Origin: Ananas comosus
Taxonomy: Eukaryota > Streptophyta > Magnoliopsida > Poales > Bromeliaceae
DNA length: 64,000 bases
Assembly (NCBI RefSeq): GCF_001540865.1
Contig: NC_033639.1
Location: 8,296,432-8,360,431 of the forward strand
Direction: 5' to 3'
The position numbers and the translations under genes were made by a program. Positions 10,201 to 20,576 of this stretch are shown in pieces (the stretch's first letter is position 1; the number at the start of each line of letters is the position of its first letter). Below the pieces are notes generated by a model. That model ran no database searches, was not told the origin of the DNA, and saw only the letters and a list, made by a program, of their open reading frames with translations.

Positions 10201-10573
10201 TAAGAGTATATACGGTATATACGATCAAAACAGCTATGTAATCAGTAACTTTAATTGAGAAAAAGAATATCTATTGAACTGTATGATAAAATTTATTTCA
10301 AGAAGGGGCAAGCTAGAGAGACTAGTCAATCCGTCACCTCCAAGCTGCCGCAAAAACGTAAATAAGGCGTTCACTAGCACAAAACCCTTAAAAATGAACT
10401 CACTAAGAATGTCGCAAAACCAAAGCAAAAACACTTGTTTAAACAACCCAATGAAACAAAAAAAAACTCCATAGAATCTCAGCATTAGTAAAATAACCGG
10501 GTTAATTGCATACAGCTCCCTGTAACTCCTAGAAGAAACACACACTTGGAAATACGATGAGATTGGGGGAAGT

Positions 10574-10782
10574 GAGGCTCAGATTCACCATTGAATATCA
10601 AATAAACAAGTCTCCTCTCTCCCTCTCTCTCTCTCTCTCTCTCTATTTATCTCCCACGCTTCTTGTCCGAGTAAAACCCTTCATAAGGGCAAAGGGCTGC
10701 AGCAGTTGCACTCATGCCATACAAGCTGCCTTGCCATCTTGACCTTCAAAATGGTATGGTGTCATCAATCATCATTGCCTCC
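10574..10782 (-). ncRNA. Family I unit (A-B-C)
   Basis: Essentially identical to the unit at 8427-8635: intact GGAGGCAATGATGATTG, GCAGC/GCTGC hairpin and AATCTGAGCC. Its 5' flank (minus sense) is the 477-bp CA tract, only about 10 nt away, which would be close enough to disturb any promoter or processing signal there. Confidence 0.47.
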
Positions 10783-10788
10783 CCCTTG

Positions 10789-11275
<487 letters not shown>

Positions 11276-11544
11276 AAGAAGGGGCAAGCTAGAGAGACTA
11301 GTCAATCCGTCACCTCCAAGCTGCCGCAAAAACATAAATAAGGCGTTCACTAGCAAACAACCCTTCAAAATGAACTCACTAACAATGTCACAGAACCAAA
11401 GCAAAAACACTTGTTTAAACAACCCAATGAAAGAAAAAAAAAAACCTCCATAGAATCTCAGCATTAGTAAAATAATAGGGTTACAGCTCCCTGTAACTCC
11501 AAGAAGAAACACACACTTGGAAATACAATGAGATTGGGGGAAGT

Positions 11545-11581
11545 GAGGCTCAGATTCACCATTGAATATCCAATAAACAAA

Positions 11582-11626
<45 letters not shown>

Positions 11627-11753
11627 ACGCTTCTTGTCCGAGTAAAACCCTTCATAAGGGCAAAGGGCTGCAGCAGTTGCACTCATGCCATACAAGCTGC
11701 CTTGCCATCTTGACCTTCAAAATGGTATGGTGTCATCAATCATCATTGCCTCC
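11545..11753 (-). ncRNA. Family I unit (A-B-C)
   Basis: Fourth near-identical copy. The GA tract here is about 42 nt, the longest of the four, and the spacer on its low-coordinate side reads AATAATAGGG where two other copies have AATAACCGGG. Terminal stem, RTGATGA, B hairpin and CTGA are all intact. Confidence 0.47.
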
Positions 11754-12008
11754 CCCTTGCGTACATCATTTCAACACACATATACATACATACACACATA
11801 CACAAGAAGGGGCAAGCTAGAGAGACAAGTCAATCCGTCACCTCCAAGCTGCCGCAAAACATAAATAAGGAGTTCACTAGCACAAAACCCTTAAAAATGA
11901 ACTTAATATACACAAAATTTGTAAATCAACAATAAACTTCTCAACGGTTCAAGGGTTAATTTTATACAGTCCCCCAAATCCGACCATTATTTCTATTTCA
12001 ACCTTTAA

Positions 12009-12178
12009 GTAGGCCAAAATCATCATTGTAAAAGAAAAGCTAAGAAGCCAAGAAGGAAGCAAGGAAGAATGGCTTGACAACACGCTTACAATAGAGATAA
12101 GAAACCATGGGCTTCTAGTACGGAGAGGTAGGGCAGCCCCTCAAACCTTCCATCCTTTCCTCACAAAAACTCGAGGAT
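12009..12178 (-). repeat. Family II 5' part (F-A), duplicated
   Basis: Copy of 8885-9058 within the segmental duplication, with F at about 12128-12172 and A at about 12014-12030 (minus: TGATGATTTTGGCC). Confidence 0.4.
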
Positions 12179-12450
12179 TTTCAGTGTGTCGCTCATGTAG
12201 TATATCTGGATCAAAAGCAGAGGAACTTCCTATAGAATTTCTTTTTGAGCAATGCTACTGAGCAGCATACTGCCTCAAAAGTGGAGGAGCTAGGGATGCC
12301 AATGAGTTGGATGAATATCAGTCCAACCCGGTTCCAAATCCGAGTTTTTCCAGATCCGTTCAGATTTATTAAACTAACCTGAAAAAAGCGCAAAACTAGT
12401 GGATTTTTTATGCAAATTGGCATTCCATGAACTAGCCAGTTAGGTATGAA

Positions 12451-12451
12451 N
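12451..12451. other. Assembly gap (single N)
   Basis: A single N joins the end of a duplicated segment to the middle of a MITE. The true distance and contiguity are unknown. Confidence 0.95.
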
Positions 12452-12590
12452 TGGCCCCCTAGGGTTGAGTGGATGGTTGGTTGAATAGAATAATCTAACG
12501 GATGAAAATGATCAAAGGGTAGATCTAACGGCAGAAAACTTGATAGTATCAGGAACTTGGTACAATCGATAGTATAGTAGACGGACTATA
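12452..12590. mobile_element. TA-flanked MITE, right part
   Basis: Begins abruptly after the N at GGTTGAGTGGATGGTTGG and ends CAATCGATAGTATAGTAG beside TA repeats. It corresponds to the second half of the 9991-10200 element. Confidence 0.6.
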
Positions 12591-12909
12591 TATATATATA
12601 TATATATAATATTTGTTTGCAATGATACATATACACCGAAAAGTAGGGCGTAAATGTATCAAACTAAGATCTACAACCAAAGACGAGGTTGTAATCTTAC
12701 AACACCACCATCCATCCAGGGACCAATATTATTATTTCTTTTCCTCATCACTCCCTTTTTCTTCTAGGGAGTAGTCTAAATCCCGGGCCGGAGGGAGGGT
12801 CGTAAGATTACAATCCCTTTTTTGGTTGTAGACGTCAGTGTATTTTTCCCATTTTGAAGGAGACATGCTAGGTCTTCGACCGAAAAGGAGAGGCACCCTT
12901 TCGCAAAAC

Positions 12910-12978
12910 ATAAGAGAGAGTAGTAGCAGTAGCAGCAGCAGCAGCAGTAGTAGAAGAAGAAGAAGAAGAAGAAGAAGA
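12910..12978. repeat. AGC/AGT/AGA triplet repeat
   Basis: AGT-AGC triplets pass into about nine AGA triplets. The open frames here encode only serine or leucine runs. Confidence 0.85.
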
Positions 12979-13097
12979 GGGAGCATAGCATCACAAGGGG
13001 CAACATCAGTTTTTGGGAACCCTGTAGCTTTTACTGGAAGAGGAGAAACGGCTAGCAGCTTACCAAGTAACATCACCTCCTACTTATTTTGTATGCT

Positions 13098-13174
13098 AGA
13101 GAGAGATCTAGAGAGAGAGAGAGAGAGCGTGTGTGTGTGTGAGAGAGATCTATAGAGAGAGAGAGAGAGAGAGT

Positions 13175-13232
<58 letters not shown>

Positions 13233-13262
13233 TTTTGAGGAGAGAGAGAGAGAGAGAGAGAG
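13098..13262. repeat. Compound GA/GT microsatellite
   Basis: GA and GT runs alternate over about 165 bp, with AGATCTATAG and GGGTTTTTGAGG interruptions. Confidence 0.9.
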
Positions 13263-14040
13263 GAAACCCTTTGTTGTTGCGGAGGAGAGAGCACCAACTG
13301 GGCCTGAGGAGGAAGAGGAGCACTCGATCGATCCCCTCCCCTCCCACTGTGGAGGAATTCTACACTGTCACACCTGCACCACGTTGTATTCTAGAATTTT
13401 TCCCCACTCTGCCGTTTGCCCTGGAACCCATTTTCTGGTTATATATTCCCGTGGGAAGGGAAAACACAGAGTCAAGCAATTACAAGGCTTAAGCACTATC
13501 ATCTATACATTTAAATAAGGAATTGAGTTCCTGTACTTTTAATAGTATCATCATGTCATATATATATATATATAACCTTTAAACTAAAAATATATATAAT
13601 TAGAATGGTTATAGTCTTCTAAAATTAAATAGATAGTTGATTAAATAATATAATTTAATCAATGAAAATAAAAAATAGATATAACCACAGAAAATTTATA
13701 AATACCAAATGCACGGTGCTTGAACTCCTAAATAAACATACTATTATTACTTGATATTCCTTCAAAGCTGCACAGTAATTTTTCCTTTCTCCTCTCCCCC
13801 ATGCGCCTTTCTGTCTCTCTCCTATGTGTGTGTGTGTGTCTCTCTCTCTCTCTCTCTCTCTTGGCGATATTGTATCCCTTCTATATCTCTCTCTCCTCGA
13901 TCTTATCACTTTTTTCTTTTTTCTCTCTCCTCCTCCTCCTCCCGTGCTTCTCGCTCTCTCTTTCCTTCATTTGACCTTTCTTGTTCTCCCTGATTTTTGA
14001 CCGGTTATAATTGAATTGATCATTATGATGAAATTTTTTG
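13263..14040. other. Non-coding, pyrimidine-rich DNA
   Basis: Includes a TA run near 13560 and a GT/CT tract at about 13823-13862 in CT-rich DNA. No module or gene is recognised. Confidence 0.4.
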
Positions 14041-14420
14041 TAACTGACTGTGTTTTAACTTTGCCTATAGAGATAAATCTAGGTTAGAGGTGGGATTGCC
14101 CTAACCTCTGATGCGACCCAACTTTTTTTTTTAATAGTTTTCTTTTATTAAACAAGTTCAAATTTAAATATCTGTTATTTAGGAATATAATTAGGGATAG
14201 TCAATTATCTTGTTAGGAAATGGTTAGAAGTAGTTGAACTCTATATAATGTAACCGGGGCGTTACAAGAAACTATCAAGTAAAATTATCTCTTTTCCCTC
14301 ATATCTTGTCCCTACCTCTCAATTTCTTAATTCTCTGGAGGCTCGATCCCCTCGAAGTGATCGTTTATCCCTATTGATACGGTAGGATCGTATCAACCTC
14401 TCTCTCTTCTCCTCTTTACC
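14041..14420. other. Possible LTR-like fragment
   Basis: ACTCTATATAATGTAACC followed by a 150-bp stretch ending GATACGGTAGGATCGTATCA has the look of a plant LTR leader, with a TATA-like box and then an inverted GATAC...GTATC. No primer-binding site, coding domain or second LTR is visible. Weak call. Confidence 0.2.
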
Positions 14421-14984
14421 TTATTTGTGCCTCTCTCTCTCTTCTTCTCCTATGTCTTTCTTTCGCCAAGCTTTTTTCTCTCCTCCGATACTGGTCTTTT
14501 TCTGTTTGCTCTTCTCGCCCTATTTCTGGAGCATTCAAAAATTATTATTTTACAAAATTTTATGGGGAATGCAAAATATATATTTAGATTGTCATGAGAT
14601 AGGGTCCCTATATTTCTCTCTTATACTTCTACTTTGCTGGGAGAGAGAAATGATTCTATTAAGAAGTGCTGATTAGACAGTGACAACTAAACATCTTTTA
14701 TAATAAATTCATTGTGAACTTCCATCAATTTTCTTTTTAATTTTTTTCTGCTACTTTTTAAATATTTTCTTTTTCTTATCAAAACACACTGAACATTCCT
14801 GCTGCAACTTTCAACCAGTTTTAATAATATTTTTGAAAACAATAATAACTCAAGATAGGAATTTTTTTTTAAAAAAAAAAAAAACCTAAAATACAGTATG
14901 ATGATATAATGAAACTAAGCCTAGATCTTTTGACCCAAACCAGTCCATTCCAGTAAGTGCCCTCTTATACCCATCCATCCTTAC
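14421..14984. other. Non-coding spacer
   Basis: CT-rich, then AT-rich, with T/A homopolymers at about 14862-14884. No module seen. Confidence 0.35.
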
Positions 14985-15112
14985 ATAAAGAGTTACAAAT
15001 AACCCAGCAAAATTTGCAACCAAACTACTAATTGAAGATACAATGCTTGAAACTGAGAGGCTATTTACAATTTTGGATACAGAGCTTGCAACAAGAACCG
15101 AAATGTAAGGAT
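14985..15112 (-). CDS. Candidate internal coding exon
   Basis: The minus strand shows an acceptor (TTAATTGTTTCTACCAG) followed by 128 nt with one frame open throughout, then a GTAAGG donor (rc of CCTTAC at 14979-14984). The 42 encoded residues start PYISVLVASSVSKIVNSL and end FAGLFVTLY, with a hydrophobic serine-rich composition. I do not recognise the protein. The exon begins ATCC straight after CAG, as several family I B blocks do, and lies 140 bp downstream of the family I unit at 15253. It could be a real exon of a minus-strand host gene, or a diverged module that is open by chance. Confidence 0.3.
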
Positions 15113-15252
15113 CTGGTAGAAACAATTAAAAGATTGCAGACCAACCGATAATAACAAAGAAAGTTCGCAAAATCCTTGAGCAGTCTGTCAATACAAGTAC
15201 ATAGCACAAAACAAAAGCATAGACTCCTTTTCCTTTCTTCAGTATTAGATCA

Positions 15253-15414
15253 CGGCTCACTTCCGCCATTGAATGATGAAATAAGCTGATCCCTTGCAGC
15301 TGATTTCTCGCATCCCTTCGTCACATCCAAATCAGACTGCTCGAAGGGCACCATCGTAGCTGCCTTTGCCACTGTAAACTACATAACTGTTGAGTTCATT
15401 AATCATCGTCACAT
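15253..15414 (-). ncRNA. Family I unit, diverged
   Basis: At 162 nt the shortest three-block unit. A: GTGACGATGATTAATGAACT on the minus strand. B: GTGGCAAAGGCAGCTACG. C: CAATGGCGGAAGTGAGCCG. Box D is lost (CTGA has become GTGA) and GGAGGC at the 5' end is not kept. Probably decayed. Confidence 0.3.
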
Positions 15415-16006
15415 CTGTAGATGTAAATATACATTTATATGTACAAATATACGTATGTACGAATGTACATACACATAGACAAATGGAAGTAATGCGGTTG
15501 GTGATGTAGAAATTACTAAGTACTATATCAACATGACATCATCATCCAGCTACTTAAATGGGACTATAAAGCTTGATTGCAACAATTTATAGAGTTCGAG
15601 CAAAAAATTTCAATAAATTAAAATATGAGGACAAAAGTGTCACCCACCTTACAGTTCGAGGGCCCAAGTATAATTTTGCCTATACACATATATGCATAAA
15701 CGCAAGCAAACATAGACAAGATGCAGGGAAAAGAGACAGATTAACTGTTGCAAACACTGAAAGAGAGTTCATTCCCGGAAAATCCATACAAATGTAAGTG
15801 ACATACCCCGAATTTGTTGATGAATAGGTATTCGAGTCAGAAAATCTCACAATGAGAATGAAGATGCAAAAACTGAAAAAGGTGAAAAATTGCAAAACAG
15901 AAAAAATTATATTTTACATGGGAAAAAAAACTAAAATAATAAGGACAATTTCACACGCAGAGTACTGCTCTCAATTTAGCTAACTTGATTTTGAAGGGAA
16001 AATGGA
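15415..16006. other. Non-coding spacer
   Basis: TA/CA-rich at 15420-15475, then A-rich. No module or gene is recognised. Confidence 0.35.
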
Positions 16007-16700
16007 GGCTCAGATTGATCCATCTATCAAGCATGACAATTTAATGCTAGGGATAAAAGCACCAGAACCACCCGAACTTTAACCTGCTACCACTTGTTTT
16101 GGGGATAAGTGCAGAAAAGACTGTCTAAACTTCAGCTACCTTGCACAGAAACCACAAGAATATTTACCATTTCTGCAAATTGCCATCTAAACTTGAAATT
16201 TTCATACCTAGCACCCAAACATTCAAATATATTATATTAACAACTTTATTTTCAAACAAGAAAACTCCCCTTTGTTTCTTGATCATCGAACTAATAGCCA
16301 TTGCTCCAAACAGGAAATCTCCTTGATTCATTGGAAACAATCAAGTAATTAGGATGCCGAACATAAAATTTTCCAAAGTTTCAATAAATACCTGCAGATG
16401 GGCAGAGCTTCAGGTAGCTCCGGTGCAGTTGGCCCTTAACTTTGTGTCTCTCCATCTCTATTGGACCTAAAAGCAGGGGCAAATGGTTGCCTGAGAGGCA
16501 ACAGACCAGCCAAAAATTGCCCTGCCAAAATTTTAGAACCATAGCGCATGGAGAGAAAAGAGCAGTATGAACAGAGAAAACTTCGAAAATCCAAAACCCT
16601 AAACCTCATACGCTAATCAGATATCAAAACTCAAGCTTGCAAGGCAAAATTGTCAAAGCAAACCTTTCTACAGTGGACCAAAATCATCATTGCCTCAAAG
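16007..16700 (-). ncRNA. Family II unit, long form
   Basis: Minus strand: pyrimidine tract CTTTCTTTTTTCTCTCTTTG, then AGGCAATGATGATTTTGG (A, 16673-16697), a GGTTTAGGGTTTTGG stretch, B at 16478-16528 (GGCAGGGCAATTTTTGGC with distal AGGCAACCATTTGC) and C at 16007-16030 (ATCAATCTGAGCCTCC). GAGGC/GCCTC ends, AATGATGA and CTGA are all intact. B and C are 450 nt apart, twice the usual gap, apparently through inserted A-rich DNA. The pyrimidine-AG run before A looks like a splice acceptor. Confidence 0.42.
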
Positions 16701-16953
16701 AGAGAAAAAAGAAAGGGTATCCAGCAGCGATAGCAGCGGCAGCAGCAAAGAAATTAGCAAAAGCATAACAATGCTCTTAAAATGGCATTAAGCTTAAGAA
16801 TCCTTCAGCGTAAACATTGTACATCCTATCAGATCCAACATGGTGGACAAGGACTAGGCAATAATTTCTCAGACAGCATGGCTTAATGGTCAACAAAAGT
16901 CGTGATCAGCTTCTGTTGGGCTCCGCCACACTCTTGGTAGAAAAAGCCCCTAA

Positions 16954-17258
16954 GCCACCGTTTGGTTCGGGGTTGAGTAAAAACTTGTTATTCCAGGAAT
17001 AGAGTTAAATTCAGGGTTAAGGTGGGGTTAGAGTAATTTTGTGTTTGGTTGAGAATTGGGTATAGTCTAGGTATAGGTAAAATAGTATTTGGTTGGAGTA
17101 GATGGGATAAGAAGGATAGTGGATAAAACAGTGTTTTGTTTGGTTGGAGTAGTGGAGTGGGGTGGGGTTAGCTAACCCAACCCTCCAAATTGGGTGTTTG
17201 GGAATAACTTCGGGGTTAAGGGGTTATTCCACCCCTTAACCCCGAACCAAACGGGTGC
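16954..17258. mobile_element. PIF/Harbinger-like MITE with TAA duplication
   Basis: Ends GCCACCGTTTGGTTCGGGG and, in reverse complement, GCACCCGTTTGGTTCGGGG. TAA flanks both sides (16951-16953, 17259-17261). 305 bp, no coding frame. Confidence 0.85.
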
Positions 17259-17402
17259 TAAGAGAACAGGACTCCTCAAAGTATAGTATATGAAAATACA
17301 GAAAACGAATTATGAATTCTTCATCTCAAAGTATAGCATGAAAATACAGAAAACAAATTATGAATTCTTCAATGAGGCAGTGTAGAGAAATAAAACGTGA
17401 AG

Positions 17403-17752
17403 ATTCAGATTACCCCGTCAATAGGACGAGAAATCCAGAATTTCCTCCATAAGATGAACATACGGATAGGCAATGCAGAGACTTACATATGCACCAGGGT
17501 GTAGGCAGCAATTTTTCACAGTTTTGCGACTTGCTATCTCTCCAGGCCTGAAGAGTGGCTGCAAACGGTTGCCTGCTAAACACAGACCAACCGAAATTTG
17601 CCTTGCCCCTCAATACACAGGAGAAAATAGCAGCATATACAAAACGTGCACCAAAACTCCAAACCCTGAAACAAAGTACGAAATCCAGATTCCAGGATCT
17701 GCATTAACAAACCTGCAGTCCAAATCACGTAACATCCTTCTGGGCGTGCCAA
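17403..17752 (-). ncRNA. Family II unit, box C lost
   Basis: B is well kept at 17557-17608 (GGGCAAGGCAAATTTCGG with distal AACCGTTTGCAGCC). D at 17485-17520 ends ATAT before a GTAAGT donor-like site. C at 17403-17428 reads GGGGTAATCTGAATC, so CTGA survives but the terminal GCC does not. At the A position the sequence is GAAGCTTTGGCACGCCC, so ATGATGA is deleted. Probably a decayed copy. Confidence 0.35.
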
Positions 17753-18543
17753 AGCTTCTACGAGAAAGAAAAAGAGAATACAGCAGAACCAGCAAAGAAA
17801 GGCAAGATGAAAGACAAAGAAAACAAGAAGAGGAAAGAATAAGAGAAAGGACTCGAGATTCCAAAAGAAGAATCACCGGCCATGGGAGTGATGATAGAGA
17901 GAGCAAAGGAAGCAAATCCATCTCTCTAATTCTCTTGAAATCACTCCAATGGGAAGAATACACTACCACAGCCCACGACATGGTGCAGGCAATACTTTCT
18001 CCTCTCCACACCATAAGAATAATATGGATATTCGGATCTACAGGGTGCAGGCAATAATTTCTCATAGTTGTGAGGGACTCCATACATTTTTACATTAAAA
18101 TAACTAAAAAAGATAGATTTCTTGAAATAAATTTCTATTAGATTATAGAAACAAGTGCCTTCAAAAACCATCATGATAACAACTAAACTATAAATTATTG
18201 GCTATTTATTATTAGCTAAAATAAGTCCAATTTCCTATCCCATGATAATATGCCCAAAAGACTAATAAGTTGAGTTGGATAAGCCCAACAAGTTGAGGGA
18301 GACTGCAATCCGCAATACACCTAACAGCAAGAGGCCCAACAATAGACATAACATCCAGGTGATGCAAGTCAAGTCGAAGCCGGTGAGCGCTATAGTTGAG
18401 CCCTTAAGTGCGATGGATATGCCCTTCCTATTAGGGCTTGCTTTTTGGATAGTTGGTTAGCGCTTACGATCCATATCCATATACATAAGTGAAAAAAAGG
18501 AAAATATTTTGTGAAAAGCATTGAATCCAAAACAAATGCATAC
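17753..18543. other. Non-coding spacer with two extra D blocks
   Basis: D blocks of family II orientation lie at about 17977-18006 and 18036-18070 (plus: GTGCAGGCAATAATTTCTC), 60 bp apart. The rest is purine-rich and then AT-rich, without a gene. Confidence 0.4.
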
Positions 18544-18644
18544 ATCTCTTTGGAGATATCTGATAAAATGGAATGATATAGAGAAGATTAGCATGGCCCC
18601 TGCACAAGGATGACACGCACAGATCAAGTCAATGCACACGATTT
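18544..18644 (+). pseudogene. U6 snRNA pseudogene
   Basis: Follows U6 over its whole length: a 5' hairpin-like ATCTCTTTGGAGATATC, then GATAAAATGGAATGATATAG, GAGAAGATTAGCATGGCCCC and AAGGATGACACGCACAGATC. U6 normally has ACAGAGA where this copy has ATAGAGA, and the tail AATCGAGAAATGG is changed. Upstream I find neither the plant USE element nor a TATA box at the expected distance, so it is probably not expressed. Confidence 0.75.
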
Positions 18645-18909
18645 AATCATGAACAGAGGTACTCACAGTCCACTACACTGCCGCAAGCAAATGGATCTTT
18701 TACAACAATGAAACACATTTAGTTTGCATTAGAAGCTCCATTAAGGAAAATACTGCAAAAGTCAAAGGGAAAGGTATTACAAAGAAATGTGAAGTCCAAA
18801 GCTCCGATCAAAACAAGTTACATGTTAAGTTTATAATTGGCAGTTATTAATATTATAGTAACTCTATAGAGTTGATCACATTGCTGAAGAGAGGATGAGA
18901 TTGCGAAGA

Positions 18910-19040
18910 TAGCTCAGATTCGCCCTTTGATTGATCACATAGATCACTCCCCTCTCCGCCCATTCAAATCAAACACTTAATGATGAATGGCTGCAGCAGT
19001 CACACTGACCCATCCAAGCTACCTTGCCATTACAGTCACC
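18910..19040 (-). ncRNA. Partial family I unit (B-C)
   Basis: B on the minus strand: TAATGGCAAGGTAGCTTGG, distal arm ACTGCTGCAGCCATTC. C: AAGGGCGAATCTGAGC. CTGA is intact. The A block is not found; a GT/CA-rich stretch begins in its place. Confidence 0.37.
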
Positions 19041-19085
19041 ATTTTCTTAACGTGTGTGTGTACCTATGCATATGTAGGGACATAC

Positions 19086-19178
19086 ACACACGCGCGCACA
19101 CGCACACACACAAAAACAAACACGCACACACACACACACACACAATAGGTCCGTCTTGCATGCATGCAAACAAAAACA

Positions 19179-19220
<42 letters not shown>
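19086..19220. repeat. CA microsatellite, interrupted
   Basis: CA and CG dinucleotides with CAAAAACAAACACG appearing twice, indicating an internal duplication of the repeat. Confidence 0.9.
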
Positions 19221-19573
19221 ATCAATTTATCTATCTACCCATCCAACCATCGATAATATACAAGGAGCGGTAAAGAGTGACTACACTCAAATCATTGCCT
19301 GCCAAACTGCAGCAAGAAACACAAAATGTGGTTTGTTACACAAAATTTTAACAAGTGAACTTTGTGTGCTAAACTTGTAATCTTTAAACACATTTAGGCC
19401 TGCAAAGGTCGCAATCAAGGGGTGAAAAAAAGAAAAAAAGGTGCCAAAAAGTTGTAAAACTAAGAAAAGGTAAACCTTTTATTCAAATGGCATAAAGAAA
19501 AAGGCCAACTTAATACATAGTAAAAGGTAAAATTCTTGTCATACTCAACTGGCTATAAGAGACAGGTGAGGAT

Positions 19574-19950
19574 GGCTCAGATATTGGCCCATCAATCAAG
19601 CGTAACGATTGCTTAAACTCCTCAATATTGAAGTAAATGACAATGCTATAAAAAAGTACAGGGCAATCTTCTGAACCAACAAACTATTTTTAGTTGTCAC
19701 CATTCTTTTCATCTTCATTGGCCTAAAAGTGGTTGCAAATTGTTGATTACGTAGAAGACCAGCCGAAATTTGCCTTGCCAACATATTAATGCCTTAGATG
19801 ACGAGAAAAGAGAAGTGAGCACACAAAGTGTCAAAACCCAAAACCCTAAACCCCAAAACATAAACCGAAGATTGATATGAATGACTAAGCAATTCCGCAC
19901 CATAAAATTAGGAAAATATCCTTTGCTCAGGCCAAAATCATCATTGCCTT
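19574..19950 (-). ncRNA. Family II unit (A-B-C)
   Basis: Minus strand: CTATTCTATTCAAG then GCAATGATGATTTTGGCC (A, 19929-19950), a perfect-looking CAAG acceptor context. B at 19731-19780 has arms GGCAAGGCAAATT and AATTTGCAACC, so both strands changed together compared with sister copies. C at 19574-19604 is GGGCCAATATCTGAGCC. GGGTTTAGGGTTTTGGG lies between A and B. 377 nt, one of the best-kept family II copies. Confidence 0.45.
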
Positions 19951-20023
19951 GAATAGAATAGAAAAGAGAAGTAAAAGGTACCCATCAGCAGAAGGGGCAA
20001 AGAGGGAAGCACGTCCTTATAAT

Positions 20024-20576
20024 TAGGGGTGTTCATGGGAATCGAAGAAGCCGAAAGCATAACTGAACCAAAGTTTCTTTTTTCTTTCTTCCCAACACAT
20101 GTTTGATTCCAGTACACAGAATTCCAAAAACCAGATTTTCTGGTTCGGTTATGTTTTGCATTTTTTCTCCACAAAGTAAAAAATAAATAAATAAATAAAA
20201 ATCAGAAAAACAGTTAACCCATCCGAACCAGTTTGGTTCATAAACATCTAAAGTTGTTCCAATTCACTTTTCTTTGGTCCTTCTAGTTCAAAAGCAAAGC
20301 CCCTACCAATCTAGGGTTTCAAGATCACCAACCTTTATCACATCTCCTCCTTCGACGCGCCCCTTCTCCTCTGGTGGCTCCCCCACCAAACCATCTCTCT
20401 CTCTCACTTAAATCTTATTCGCCACCTGCTCACTCTTAGACACCACCGTCAACACTGTCAATGCCAAACAGGCTAACCAGTTTGCCATACCGGTTGAAAC
20501 CAAAAAACTGGTGGTTTTGCAACCTGTTCATATTTTGTCCAAACCGGTCCAGTTAATTAGACTGGTTTCACCCCTA
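20024..20576. mobile_element. hAT-like MITE with 8-bp duplication
   Basis: Terminal TAGGGGTG and CACCCCTA, flanked by a perfect CTTATAAT duplication (20016-20023 and 20577-20584). The 8-bp duplication is typical of hAT transposons. The interior repeats AACCGGT/GGTTCGGTT-like words and has no transposase. Confidence 0.85.

Noticed and set aside
14041..14420. Full LTR retrotransposon
   Set aside because: Only a vague LTR-like leader; no second LTR, primer-binding site, gag or pol similarity in the window.
19838..19862. Telomere-like AAACCCTAAACCC
   Set aside because: A single short occurrence that belongs to the conserved spacer between A and B of family II, not a telomeric tract.
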